From Amycolatopsis nigrescens CSC17Ta-90 (GTDB lineage Bacteria > Actinomycetota > Actinomycetes > Mycobacteriales > Pseudonocardiaceae), in contig NZ_ARVW01000001.1 in the NCBI RefSeq assembly GCF_000384315.1, forward strand, positions 5,642,157 through 5,706,156: a stretch of 64,000 bases of DNA. Direction: 5' to 3'. The first letter of the stretch is position 1. The number at the start of each line of letters is the position of its first letter. A program made the position numbers and the translations under genes. This document shows, one piece after another, positions 51,472 to 60,021 of this stretch. The notes beneath the pieces are model-generated. The model ran no database searches, was not told the DNA's origin, and saw only the letters and a program-made list of their open reading frames with translations.

Positions 51472-52820
51472 GCACCTTGCTGATCGAGAACGCGGCGGTG
51501 TGCGCGGTGGACGCCGATGGCACCGAGTTCCGCAATGGCCACGTCATCGTCGACGGCGACCGGATCACCGGCCTGGGTGAGGGCCGCGCGCCGGAGGGCG
51601 ACTACGACCACCGGATGGACGCGAGCGGCTGCCTGGTCACCCCCGGGCTGGTGAACACGCACCACCACCTGTACCAGTGGGCCACCCGCGGGCTGTCCGT
51701 GGACTCGACGCTGTTCGAGTGGCTGACCGAGCTGTACCCGATCTGGGGCAGGCTGGACGCGGGCGTCACGCACGCGGCGGCCACTGCCGGCCTGGCCAGG
51801 CTCGCGCTGACCGGCTGCACCACGGTCGCCGACCACCACTACGTCTTCCCGGCCGACGCCGGTGACCAGCTGGACGCGCTGGTGTCCGCCACCGGCCGGA
51901 TCGGGGTGCGGGCGCAGATCGTGCGCGGTTCGATGGACCGCGGCGAGTCCGACGGCGGGCTGCCGCCGGACAACCTGGTGGAGGACACCGAGGCCGCGCT
52001 GCTCGGCACCGAGCAGGCGATCGACCGCTACCACGACACCGCCGCGGACGCCAGGGTCCGGATCGCCGTCGGCCCGTGCTCGCCGTTCTCGGTGAGCGAG
52101 AAGCTGATGACCGGTGCGGCGGAATTGGCGCGGCGCAAGGGAGTCCGGCTGCACACCCACTTGGCGGAGACGCTGGACGAGGAGCGCCAGTGCCTGGCCG
52201 AGGTGGGTTGCACCCCGGCCGAGTACGCGGACAGGCTGGGCTGGCTCGGCGACGACGTCTGGTTGGCGCACACGATCCACCTCGCGCCCGAAGCGATCCG
52301 CCGGCTAGGTGCGACCCGGACCGGATCGGCGCACTGCCCGACCTCCAACGGCCGGATCGGCGCCGGTATCGCGCCGGTCCGCGACCTTTTGGACGCGGGC
52401 GCGCCGGTCGGCCTCGGCGTGGACGGTGCCGCGTCCAACGAGTCCGGCGGCCTCGGCGAGGAACTGCACCAGGCGATGCTGCAGGCCCGCCAGCGCGGCG
52501 GGCCGACCGCGCTGAGCATTCGCGAAGCGCTGTGGATGGGCACCATGGGCGGCGCGCGCTGCCTCGGCCGTCAGGACGAGCTCGGTTCGCTCGAGCCGGG
52601 CAAGCTGGCCGATCTCGCGGTGTGGCGGCTGGACGGGCTGGCCCACGCCGGCATCACCGACCCGGTGGCCGCGCTGGTGCTCGGCTCCACCCCGCCCTTG
52701 GCCAGGTTGCTGGTCGGCGGGCGGACGGTGGTCTCCGATGGCGAGCTGCGGACCGCGGACGAGAACGCCATCGCCGGAGAACTCCGGGCCGCGAGCACGA
52801 AATTGCAGGGGAAACGATGA
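51468..52820 (+). CDS. 8-oxoguanine deaminase-like amidohydrolase
   Basis: 450 residues from ATG 51468, overlapping both the upstream and downstream genes by 4 bp (ATGA). Amidohydrolase superfamily: metal-binding HxH-type motif in GLVNTHHHLYQWATRG, a later His in LHTHLAETLDEERQC, the second His at VWLAHTIHL and catalytic Asp in GLGVDGAASNES. This set matches 8-oxoguanine/cytosine-like deaminases (TrzN/AtzA branch). It may deaminate 8-oxoguanine to urate, feeding the same product as xanthine dehydrogenase. Placing it between Xdh subunits supports purine substrates; isocytosine or guanine remain possible. Confidence 0.82.
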   Translation: MSTLLIENAAVCAVDADGTEFRNGHVIVDGDRITGLGEGRAPEGDYDHRMDASGCLVTPGLVNTHHHLYQWATRGLSVDSTLFEWLTELYPIWGRLDAGVTHAAATAGLARLALTGCTTVADHHYVFPADAGDQLDALVSATGRIGVRAQIVRGSMDRGESDGGLPPDNLVEDTEAALLGTEQAIDRYHDTAADARVRIAVGPCSPFSVSEKLMTGAAELARRKGVRLHTHLAETLDEERQCLAEVGCTPAEYADRLGWLGDDVWLAHTIHLAPEAIRRLGATRTGSAHCPTSNGRIGAGIAPVRDLLDAGAPVGLGVDGAASNESGGLGEELHQAMLQARQRGGPTALSIREALWMGTMGGARCLGRQDELGSLEPGKLADLAVWRLDGLAHAGITDPVAALVLGSTPPLARLLVGGRTVVSDGELRTADENAIAGELRAASTKLQGKR

Positions 52821-55111
52821 GTACTTCCACCGAGACCGTCACGAACACCGGTTCCGCGAACGGCGTCGGCAGCAGCCCGCAGCGCCCGGACGGCACGATC
52901 AAGGTGCGCGGCGAGTTCGCCTACTCCTCGGACCTGTGGCACGAGGACATGCTGTGGGGCGCGACCCTGCGCAGTCCGCATCCGTACGCCCGGATCGAGG
53001 GCATCGACATCACCGAGGCGCTGAAGGTGCCGGGCGTCTACGCCGTACTCACCCACGAGGACGTGCCGGGGCTGAACCTGTACGGCCTGGAGCACCAGGA
53101 CCAGCCGGTGCTGGCCGTGGACGTGGTGCGCTACCAGGGCGAACCGGTGGCCATCGTGGCCGCGGACCACCCGGAGACCGCGCGCCGCGCGATGGACCGG
53201 ATCGTGGTCGGCTACCAGGTGCTGGAGCCGGTGGTGGACGCCGAGTTGGCCGTCGCCGGGGAGGGCGCGGAGCTGCATCCCGGCGGCAACGTGGTCCGGC
53301 ACGTGCCGATCCGCCGTGGCGACCAGGACGCCCACGCCGAGGTCGTGGTCACCGGCTCGTACCAGGTCGGCATGCAGGACCAGGCGTTCCTCGGCCCGGA
53401 GTCGGGACTGGCGGTGCCGGCCGAAGACGGCGGGGTCGACCTGTACGTCGCGACCCAGTGGCTGCACGTGGACCAGCAGCAGATCGTGGCCGCGCTCGGG
53501 CTGCCCGCGGACAAGGTGCGGCTCACCCTCGGCGGGGTCGGCGGCGCGTTCGGCGGCCGGGAGGACCTGAGCATCCAGGTGCACGCCTGTCTGCTCGCGC
53601 TGCACACCGGGAAGCCGGTGAAGATGGTGTACAACCGCGAAGAGTCCTTCTACGGACATGTACACCGGCACCCCGGCACGCTGCACTACGAGCACGGCGC
53701 GGATCGCGACGGCCGGCTGGTGTATGTGAAGGCCCGGATCTACCTGGACGGTGGCGCGTACGCGTCGTCCACGGGCGCGGTGGTGGCCAACGCGGCGACG
53801 CTCGGCGTCGGGCCGTACGACGTGCCCAACGTGTCCATCGACTGCTGGGGCACGTACACCAACAACCCGCCCTGCGGCGCGATGCGCGGCTTCGGCGCGG
53901 TGCAGGCCGGGTTCGCCTACGAGTCGCAAATGGACAAACTCGCCGACGCCTGCGGCCTGAACCCGGTCGAGGTGCGGGTGCGCAACGCGATGAGCGAGGG
54001 CACCGTGATGCCGACCGGTCAGGTCGTCGACTCGGCCGCTCCGGTGGCGGAGCTGCTTCGGCGGGTGCAGCGCAAACCGCTGCCCGCCGACCGGGCCGGT
54101 GACGCGGACCTGCGCACCCTGCCCGGCGGGGTTTCCAACACCACGCACGGCGAAGGCGTGGTGCGGGGCGTCGGATATGCGGTGGGAATCAAGAACATCT
54201 GCTTCTCGGAGGGCTTTGACGACTACTCCACCGCACGCGTGCGGCTGCAGGTGATTGGCGGGGAACCGGCGGCCACCGTGCACACCGCGGCCTGCGAGGT
54301 CGGCCAGGGCCTGGTCACCGTGATGCAGCAGATCGTGCGTACCGAGCTGGGGGTGGAGCAGGTGACCATCCAGCCGATGGACACCACGATCGGCAACGCG
54401 GGCTCGACCTCGGCGTCTCGGCAGACCTACGTGACCGGAGGTGCGGTGCGGGCGGCCAGCCTGGCCGTGCGTACGGCGCTCTTCACGCACGCCGAGCGCA
54501 AACTCGGTGCCGCGGCGGGCCAACTCAGTGTCACCGGCGGCAAACTCGTGTGCTCGCACGACGGGGTGCTGGCCGATCTGGTCGACGTGCTGGGCACGGA
54601 GGTGCTGGACGAGACCGTCCAGTGGCGGCACCGGCCGACCGAGGCGCTAGACCCGGAGACCGGCCAGGGCACCGCGCACGTGCAGTACGGTTTCGCCGCG
54701 CACCGGGCGGTGGTGGACGTGGACACCGAGCTCGGCCTGGTCAAGGTGGTCGCGCTGGACTGCGCCCAGGACGTGGGCAAGGCGATGAACCCGCAGGCGG
54801 TGCTCGGCCAGATCCAGGGCGGTTCCGCGCAGGGGCTCGGGCTGGCCGTGATGGAGGAGATCCAGACCGTCGGCGGCAAGATCCGCAACCCGTCGTTCAC
54901 CGACTACCTGATCCCGACCGTGCTGGACATGCCGCCGATGAGCATCGACGTGCTGGAGCTGGCCGATCCGCACGCCCCGTACGGGCTGCGCGGCATCGGC
55001 GAGCCACCGACCATTTCTTCGACCCCGGCCATCGTGGCGGCGATCCGCGCGGCGACCGGCAAGGCTTTGACCCGTGTCCCGGTGCGTCCGGAACACCTCA
55101 CCGGTACCTGA
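52817..55111 (+). CDS. Xanthine dehydrogenase molybdenum-binding subunit
   Basis: 764 residues from ATG 52817. Molybdopterin domains are recognised by IKVRGEFAYSSDLWHEDML, GGVGGAFGGREDLSIQVHA, NNPPCGAMRGFGAVQAGF, GSTSASRQTYVTGGAV and the end GLRGIGEPPTISSTPAI, in which Glu of GIGEPP is the catalytic base. It oxidises hypoxanthine/xanthine to urate at the Mo centre. With the FAD and 2Fe-2S genes it forms an alpha-beta-gamma enzyme. Maturation genes (XdhC) are not in the window. Confidence 0.94.
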   Translation: MSTSTETVTNTGSANGVGSSPQRPDGTIKVRGEFAYSSDLWHEDMLWGATLRSPHPYARIEGIDITEALKVPGVYAVLTHEDVPGLNLYGLEHQDQPVLAVDVVRYQGEPVAIVAADHPETARRAMDRIVVGYQVLEPVVDAELAVAGEGAELHPGGNVVRHVPIRRGDQDAHAEVVVTGSYQVGMQDQAFLGPESGLAVPAEDGGVDLYVATQWLHVDQQQIVAALGLPADKVRLTLGGVGGAFGGREDLSIQVHACLLALHTGKPVKMVYNREESFYGHVHRHPGTLHYEHGADRDGRLVYVKARIYLDGGAYASSTGAVVANAATLGVGPYDVPNVSIDCWGTYTNNPPCGAMRGFGAVQAGFAYESQMDKLADACGLNPVEVRVRNAMSEGTVMPTGQVVDSAAPVAELLRRVQRKPLPADRAGDADLRTLPGGVSNTTHGEGVVRGVGYAVGIKNICFSEGFDDYSTARVRLQVIGGEPAATVHTAACEVGQGLVTVMQQIVRTELGVEQVTIQPMDTTIGNAGSTSASRQTYVTGGAVRAASLAVRTALFTHAERKLGAAAGQLSVTGGKLVCSHDGVLADLVDVLGTEVLDETVQWRHRPTEALDPETGQGTAHVQYGFAAHRAVVDVDTELGLVKVVALDCAQDVGKAMNPQAVLGQIQGGSAQGLGLAVMEEIQTVGGKIRNPSFTDYLIPTVLDMPPMSIDVLELADPHAPYGLRGIGEPPTISSTPAIVAAIRAATGKALTRVPVRPEHLTGT

Positions 55112-55133
55112 AATTTCGAGCAGGAGACGTAAC

Positions 55134-55628
55134 TTGGGCACCATTCTGTCCACAATGGACAACACCGAGCGGGACTGGCTGGCCGGCGCGGTCCGGCTGG
55201 CCACGGAAAACGTGGCCGACGGCGGCGGGCCGTTCGGCGCGGTGATCGTCCGGCGGGGCGAGGTACTGGCCACCGGGACCAACCAGGTCACCCCGAGCCT
55301 GGACCCGACCGCGCACGCCGAGGTGGTCGCCATCCGCGCGGCCTGCCAGGCGATCGACGACTACCGGCTCACCGGCTGCGTGCTGGTGTCCTCCTGCGAA
55401 CCCTGCCCGCTGTGCCTGTCCGCCGCGCTCTGGGCGCGGCTGGACAAGGTGCTCTACGCCGCGGACCGGCACGACGCCGCCGACGCGGGTTTCGACGACC
55501 GCGAGTTCTACGAGTTGTTCGCCAAGCCAAGGCAGGACTGGGCCCTACCCGTGGCCCAGCTGTCCATCGCGGAGGGAAACGCACCCTTCGCCGCTTGGCA
55601 GGCCAAGGCCGACAAGGTCGCCTACTGA
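55134..55628 (+). CDS. Guanine deaminase (cytidine-deaminase fold)
   Basis: 164 residues from TTG 55134, where AGGAGA lies 7 nt upstream; ATG 55155 would remove seven residues. The zinc motif is HAEVVAIRAA with the partner CEPCPLCLSA (PCxxC), typical of bacterial guanine deaminase of the cytidine deaminase fold. The family consensus GGGPFGAVIVRRGE is present. It converts guanine to xanthine, giving substrate for the upstream dehydrogenase. It is 22 bp after the Mo subunit gene and is followed by a long hairpin. Confidence 0.92.
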   Translation: MGTILSTMDNTERDWLAGAVRLATENVADGGGPFGAVIVRRGEVLATGTNQVTPSLDPTAHAEVVAIRAACQAIDDYRLTGCVLVSSCEPCPLCLSAALWARLDKVLYAADRHDAADAGFDDREFYELFAKPRQDWALPVAQLSIAEGNAPFAAWQAKADKVAY

Positions 55629-55632
55629 AGAC

Positions 55633-55678
55633 GTCGTGAGTGAAAAGTGTTCCTCCGGCAACACTTTTCACTCACGAC
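55633..55678. terminator. Long hairpin (family B) between guanine deaminase and permease
   Basis: Perfect 19-bp arms at 55633-55651 and 55660-55678 with an 8-nt loop. It sits between two plus-strand genes 5 bp after the deaminase stop and 33 bp before the permease start. The arm sequence repeats that of the hairpin at 21045-21086. It should end or attenuate the dehydrogenase transcript and isolate the permease. Confidence 0.85.
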
Positions 55679-55710
55679 CCCTGACGTGCCACAACGCTGT
55701 GGAGGCAGGC

Positions 55711-57141
55711 ATGACCCAGTTGCGCGCGAAAAGCCAGCACCAGCCACCGGAACCGGCAAAACAGTCCGGTTTGGACAGATTCTTTCGGATATCCCAGCGG
55801 GGCAGTACTTTCGGCCGTGAGGTCCGCGGCGGAGTGACCACCTTCGTCGCGATGTGCTACATCGTGCTGCTGAACCCGCTCATCCTCGGCGCGTCGGCGG
55901 ACATCACCGGCGCCAGGCTGAGCACCGAGCAGGTCACCACCGCGACCGCGCTGGCCGCCGGGGTGACCACCATCCTGATGGGCCTGGTCGGCAACGCGCC
56001 GCTCGCGCTGGCCGCCGGGCTCGGGGTGAACGGGGTGGTGGCCTTCCAGATGGCGCCCGCGATGACCTGGGCGCAAGCTTTCGGGCTGGTCGTGCTGGAG
56101 GGCGTGTGCATCGTGCTGATGGCGGTGTCCGGGGTGCGGGAGCGGATCATCAACGCGATCCCGATGCCGTTGAAGATCGCGATCACGGTGGGCATCGGCC
56201 TGTACATCGCACTGGTCGGCCTGGTCAGCGCCGGTTTCGTGACCAGGACCCCGGACGCGGCGAACTCGACCGTGCCGGTGCGGATGGGCGAGGGCGGGCA
56301 TCTGGCCGGCTGGCCGATCGCGATCTTCTGCGTCGGGCTGCTGCTGATGATCGTGCTGATCAGCCGCGGGGTGGCCGGCGCGGTGCTGATCAGCATCGTG
56401 GTGGCGACCGTGCTCGCGGTGGTGGTGAACGCGGTGTTCGACGTGCAGGGCTGGGGGTTGGTCGAGCCGAACGTGCCCGACCACATCGTGGCCAGCCCGG
56501 ACTTCAGTCTCTTCGGGGACATCGACCTGTTCGGCGGTTTCGGCTCGGCCGGGGCGGTGACCGCCAGCGTGTTCCTGTTCACCCTGGTGCTCTCCGGGTT
56601 CTTCGACGCGATGGGCACCATCACCAGCGTTTCCGAGGAGGCCGGCCTGACCAGGAACGGCAAGGTCGAGGGCATGGGCCGGATCCTGCTGGTGGACGGC
56701 GCCGGCGCGCTGGCCGGCGGGGTGACCGGTTCGGCGCCGAACACGGTGTTCCTGGAGTCCGCGGCGGGGGTGGGCGAAGGCGCGCGGACCGGGCTGGCCA
56801 GCGTGGTCACCGGTGCGCTGTTCACCGCGACGCTGTTCCTGACCCCGATCGCCGCCGTGGTCCCCGCGCAGGCCGCGGCACCGGCGCTGGTCGTGATCGG
56901 CGGCATGATGATGGCGCAGTGCCGCCGGATTCCCTGGCAGGACATGGACTTCGCGATTCCGGTGTTCCTGACCATCGCGCTGATCCCGTTCACCTACTCG
57001 ATCACCAACGGCATCGGTGCCGGGCTGGTGGCGTACGTGGTGATCAAGGTCTGCAAGCGGAAGTGGCGCGAGATCGGCTGGCTGCTGGCGGTACTCGCGG
57101 TGGTGTTCGGCGTGTACTTCGGCATCGAAGGGATCACCTGA
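55711..57141 (+). CDS. NCS2-family purine permease (AzgA type)
   Basis: 476 residues from ATG 55711, with GGAGG 5 nt upstream; the open frame reaches back to 55636 over the hairpin. About twelve membrane segments; AzgA-like start LDRFFRISQRGSTFGREVRGG, then TFVAMCYIVLLNPLIL, GLGVNGVVAFQMAPA and the core NTVFLESAAGVGEGARTG. AzgA members import adenine, guanine or hypoxanthine with protons. It sits after guanine deaminase, so guanine or hypoxanthine is the likely cargo. Stop overlaps the next start (TGATG). Confidence 0.93.
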   Translation: MTQLRAKSQHQPPEPAKQSGLDRFFRISQRGSTFGREVRGGVTTFVAMCYIVLLNPLILGASADITGARLSTEQVTTATALAAGVTTILMGLVGNAPLALAAGLGVNGVVAFQMAPAMTWAQAFGLVVLEGVCIVLMAVSGVRERIINAIPMPLKIAITVGIGLYIALVGLVSAGFVTRTPDAANSTVPVRMGEGGHLAGWPIAIFCVGLLLMIVLISRGVAGAVLISIVVATVLAVVVNAVFDVQGWGLVEPNVPDHIVASPDFSLFGDIDLFGGFGSAGAVTASVFLFTLVLSGFFDAMGTITSVSEEAGLTRNGKVEGMGRILLVDGAGALAGGVTGSAPNTVFLESAAGVGEGARTGLASVVTGALFTATLFLTPIAAVVPAQAAAPALVVIGGMMMAQCRRIPWQDMDFAIPVFLTIALIPFTYSITNGIGAGLVAYVVIKVCKRKWREIGWLLAVLAVVFGVYFGIEGIT

Positions 57142-57545
57142 TGGCGCTGATGTTCCTCAACGGCGGCGGCATGCGCGGCGGCCCGCTGCACGCGCAGCTC
57201 CAGGGCGCGCCACTGCTGTGCACGGCGCGTTCGGCCCCGAAGTACCGGTACTACTCGGTCGGCGACCGCTTTCCCGCGATGCACGCGGTGCCGTCCGGCG
57301 GCGGCAGCGTGCTGGGCGAGGTCTACGACCTGCCCCTGACGATCCTCCGCGACCACCTGATCCCCGCCGAGCCCCCGGAGTTGGAGATCGGTGTCATCGA
57401 ACTGGAGGACGGCGCCTCGGCCCTGGCCACGGTCCTTCGCGACTCCTGCGTCGGCAGCCCTGAGCTGGTGGATATCACCGACTACGGCGACTGGCGCGCC
57501 TATCTCACCCGCGCAGATTCCGCACCACGAACTCCGCGATCTTGA
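57141..57545 (+). CDS. Allophanate hydrolase C-terminal-like domain protein (AGH/GGCT-like)
   Basis: 134 residues, start overlapping the permease stop. It resembles the C-terminal domain of allophanate hydrolase (AtzF), a fold of the gamma-glutamylcyclotransferase type: LMFLNGGGMRGGPLHAQL, YYSVGDRFPAMHAV and GGSVLGEVYDLP. The amidase half is absent. Stand-alone versions occur beside purine and urea genes in actinobacteria; their reaction is unsettled. The last 41 bp overlap the convergent lipoprotein gene, which is unusual. Confidence 0.75.
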   Translation: MALMFLNGGGMRGGPLHAQLQGAPLLCTARSAPKYRYYSVGDRFPAMHAVPSGGGSVLGEVYDLPLTILRDHLIPAEPPELEIGVIELEDGASALATVLRDSCVGSPELVDITDYGDWRAYLTRADSAPRTPRS

Positions 57546-58125
57546 GCGCCGCGCCGCACCGATCGCCCTCCCATAGTGGCTGCGGTGGGTCTTTGGGGCT
57601 TTTGGTGTATTCAACCCGGATGGTCGTCTGGTCGTCTGCGCCTACCTCGGCCACACAGCCGTCGAAAATGAAGTCACTCTCGTAAACGAGAACCGGAAGG
57701 TCGTCCAGTGACGTTTCTTGCCAATGGGTGAACTCCTCCGGGTGCCGGTAGTGGCGGGTGGCGATCTCGGTGATCGGATGCGGCTCGGGTTCGGCGGGGT
57801 TGGGGTACTTTCCGACCTCGAACTTCGTAGTTCGGTGCTCGCTCCACGAGCATGAGTATTTGTCCGGATACGAATACTCCTGTTCGGGTTCTCCGTTCAC
57901 CGCGCGCAGTTGGTGCGCCTTGAGCGCGCTACAGGGATGCGCGGTCAGCAAGGTGGTGTCGAGGGGCCGGATGATGGCCATCGACGGCGCTATCCGGGGG
58001 CCGGTGGAAGCCGGAACCGCCGGTGCCGGAGCGACCCCCGGCTCGCCAGGGGTCGCGCATCCGGTGATCAGCATGGCGAGCAAGGCGCCGGACGCGCCGG
58101 CTCGCCGGCTGGGTTTCTTGGTCAT
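57505..58125 (-). CDS. DUF3558-family lipoprotein
   Basis: 206 residues from ATG 58125 (the frame opens at 58155). Lipoprotein signal with lipobox MLITGC near residue 22-27. The DUF3558 core begins with HPCSALKAHQL and has three further Cys (YSCSWS, DGCVAEVG, DRCGAALK), consistent with two disulfides. Start overlaps the upstream gene's stop by 4 bp (ATGA), so it is the last gene of a minus-strand set with YbaB-like and WXG100-like genes. Overlaps the 3' end of the allophanate-like gene by 41 bp. Function unknown. Confidence 0.8.
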   Translation of the reverse strand: MTKKPSRRAGASGALLAMLITGCATPGEPGVAPAPAVPASTGPRIAPSMAIIRPLDTTLLTAHPCSALKAHQLRAVNGEPEQEYSYPDKYSCSWSEHRTTKFEVGKYPNPAEPEPHPITEIATRHYRHPEEFTHWQETSLDDLPVLVYESDFIFDGCVAEVGADDQTTIRVEYTKSPKDPPQPLWEGDRCGAALKIAEFVVRNLRG

Positions 58126-58856
58126 TCCGGGAAGGCCGAGGGATCGATCTTCCACTGCCGGTGGTCGGTGACACCTGACGTCGCCGCCAGTTCCGGCACC
58201 TCCCGGAACCCCGTCCCTTCGGACAGCACGGCTATCGCCTGACCGTTGAACGCTTCAACTTTTCGCACGGCTTCGCCGATCAACCCGCTGACGTCGCGGA
58301 TAAAGGTGGCGAAAGCCTCGTTGACGGTATCCAGTACCTCTTTGGCGGTGAAGATGTCGACAACCGGGATCGGAGCGGTGAGCACGGCGATGAGGAACTT
58401 GCCCCCGATTTTGGCGAGACTCGCCGCGCAGTTCCCGATGAACAGGATGGCATCGGCGTAGGTGTCGACGACCAGTTCCGCGACGGTCGCCAGCGCGCCG
58501 GACAGGGCTTTGATGGTGCCCTGATTGCTTTCGAGTGCTCCGGCGGTGCGATCGGCGTAGGTTGCGAACTGCTCCGCGGCACGCCCTTGCCAAGTACCGT
58601 TGAGCTTTTGCCTGGCTTCCGCAATGTCCTCGCCGGCCAGCCGCATGGTGTCATTGCCGGCGAACTGCTCGGCAAGACTTCGCACCTTGGTCGCGTCCCC
58701 GAGGAGTTCGACGCGGATCCTGTCCAGCCATTCCACGACGTCGCGACGGTCGAAACGGCTGGCGAACTCGCGTATGTCGGCGTCGGCCTGGTAGGGATAG
58801 GCGGGCGCACCGGGTGGTGGCGCGGGATGCGCGGTTCCCGGGACGGAAATCTGCAT
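58122..58856 (-). CDS. WXG100-like / type VII secretion-associated helical protein
   Basis: 244 residues from ATG 58856, GGGGGAG 5 nt upstream and 2 bp after the neighbouring stop. The N-terminal part is Pro-rich, then helical; a WxG-type bend is visible in LNGTWQGRAAEQFATYADR near residue 125. The C-terminal half (TYADAILFIGNCAASLAKIG, then AVLTAPIPVVDIFTAKEVL) is hydrophobic and may insert in or contact membranes. It resembles larger ESX-type secretion substrates. No secretion machinery (EccC etc.) is in the window, so export is inferred. Confidence 0.65.
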   Translation of the reverse strand: MQISVPGTAHPAPPPGAPAYPYQADADIREFASRFDRRDVVEWLDRIRVELLGDATKVRSLAEQFAGNDTMRLAGEDIAEARQKLNGTWQGRAAEQFATYADRTAGALESNQGTIKALSGALATVAELVVDTYADAILFIGNCAASLAKIGGKFLIAVLTAPIPVVDIFTAKEVLDTVNEAFATFIRDVSGLIGEAVRKVEAFNGQAIAVLSEGTGFREVPELAATSGVTDHRQWKIDPSAFPE

Positions 58857-58858
58857 GG

Positions 58859-59197
58859 TCACTCCCCCTTCTTCAACCGGCGGTAGTCCGCTTCGTCCTG
58901 GGTTTCGTAGTGGTCCGCGGCCTTGTCGAGTGCTTCCATCACGTTCTGAAGCCGTTGTGAGCCTCGGCGGCTGCGCTCCGACATGATCTTCAAGGCGCCG
59001 TTGTAGGCCTCGACGAACCTGGACTCCCGGCCGAGCAGACCGAGGTCGCTTTCGCCAAGCCACATGTCGGACAGTTGCCCGTCGGCGAAGTCGCTGAGCA
59101 TGTGGGATGCGGCCTGTACGTAGTTGGTGGCGTCGCGCAGCGACTCGGGGTAGACGCGGTAGCCGAGGTCACCCCAGGGCTTGCTGTCATCGGCCAT
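58859..59197 (-). CDS. WXG100-like small helical protein
   Basis: 112 residues, ATG 59197. Predicted all-helical, size typical of WXG100/EspC-like ESX-associated proteins. A WLG at SDMWLGESDLGLLGRES is in the place of the WXG turn and the C-terminus YETQDEADYRRLKKGE resembles the YxxxD/E secretion signal (Tyr-x3-Asp). It overlaps the preceding gene by 11 bp and is followed by the 244-residue protein after 2 bp, so coexpressed. A heterodimer of the two is a reasonable guess. Confidence 0.7.
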   Translation of the reverse strand: MADDSKPWGDLGYRVYPESLRDATNYVQAASHMLSDFADGQLSDMWLGESDLGLLGRESRFVEAYNGALKIMSERSRRGSQRLQNVMEALDKAADHYETQDEADYRRLKKGE

Positions 59198-59504
59198 GCC
59201 GGTGCGCCTTTCGCTCGGCTTCGTCGATCATTTGGACGCGGCGGCGCTTGGCGGCCGCTTCGGCTTCCTGGATGGCCCGCAGCACATGACGGGAGAGGCT
59301 CGCACCGGTGTGCGTGCTAGCGGCCTTGCGATCGAGGTCGACGGAGATCAGCGTTCCCTTGCCATCCACGACGACGGTGCCGAGCCCGCCCGCGATCGGG
59401 TGCACGGCCGGCGCCTGTTCGGCCGTGCTGACGGCCTGTTTGACCGCCGCGACGCCGGCTTCGATCTCCTGGACGAGGTGATAAAGCCGGTCCTGGTCGT
59501 TCAC
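59187..59504 (-). CDS. YbaB/EbfC-family DNA-binding-like protein
   Basis: 105 residues from GTG 59504 (GTGA overlap with the upstream gene stop). The YbaB fold, helix-strand-strand-helix, is suggested by VVVDGKGTLISVDLDRKA with the later ARAIQEAEAAAKRR helix. YbaB proteins bind DNA as dimers, but versions near WXG100 genes in actinobacteria are common and may serve another role in secretion loci. Basic C-terminal tail (RKAHRHGR). Confidence 0.7.
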   Translation of the reverse strand: MNDQDRLYHLVQEIEAGVAAVKQAVSTAEQAPAVHPIAGGLGTVVVDGKGTLISVDLDRKAASTHTGASLSRHVLRAIQEAEAAAKRRRVQMIDEAERKAHRHGR

Positions 59505-59899
59505 CAGCGCCCCTCGGGCTCGTTGTTGGAGGTATCGCCGTCGATGAAGTCGATGTGCTCGAAGCTTTCCTCCATCGGCTCGGTGTCGCGGCTCGGTGCC
59601 GGTCGCGGTCGCCGTGGTGGATCCGGTGGTTCGGTTCCGTTGAACAGTGCGGCCAGTCGCGGTGCCGCCACCTCGGCGGCCGCCCGGCGGGCGGAGGTCA
59701 CCGCGCGCACGATGTCCGGACCGAGTGACTGCACGTGCGGACCATCGAGTGCCGCATCGCCGATGCTCAGGTTCAGCAGCTTGCCCTGCCCGTTGACGAC
59801 CGCGGTGACGGTGTCGTTGCGTGCCACGTGCCGGGCGGCCGCCAGTTCCGCGTCGAGTTCTTCCGCGCGGCGACGACGCCCGTCAAGATCTTGGTACAC
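59501..59899 (-). CDS. YbaB/EbfC-family DNA-binding-like protein
   Basis: 132 residues from GTG 59899. It shares the YbaB pattern with the next gene (TAVVNGQGKLLNLSIGDAALD, then AVTSARRAAAEVA) and adds an acidic Pro-rich tail (PRRPRPAPSRDTEP, then EHIDFIDGD). First gene of the minus-strand set 59899 to 57505, linked by short overlaps. The two YbaB-like proteins may form a heterodimer. Confidence 0.7.
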   Translation of the reverse strand: MYQDLDGRRRRAEELDAELAAARHVARNDTVTAVVNGQGKLLNLSIGDAALDGPHVQSLGPDIVRAVTSARRAAAEVAAPRLAALFNGTEPPDPPRRPRPAPSRDTEPMEESFEHIDFIDGDTSNNEPEGRW

Positions 59900-60021
59900 C
59901 GGGAGAACCCCCTCAGGCTCACTGTACGTGTCCAGCTGGACACCGTAGCAGCGCGAGGGCGGGTTCGGTCAGCGTTTGCCCGCTATGGCAAGGAAAGCCG
60001 CCCAACTGCCAACCGGCAGTT

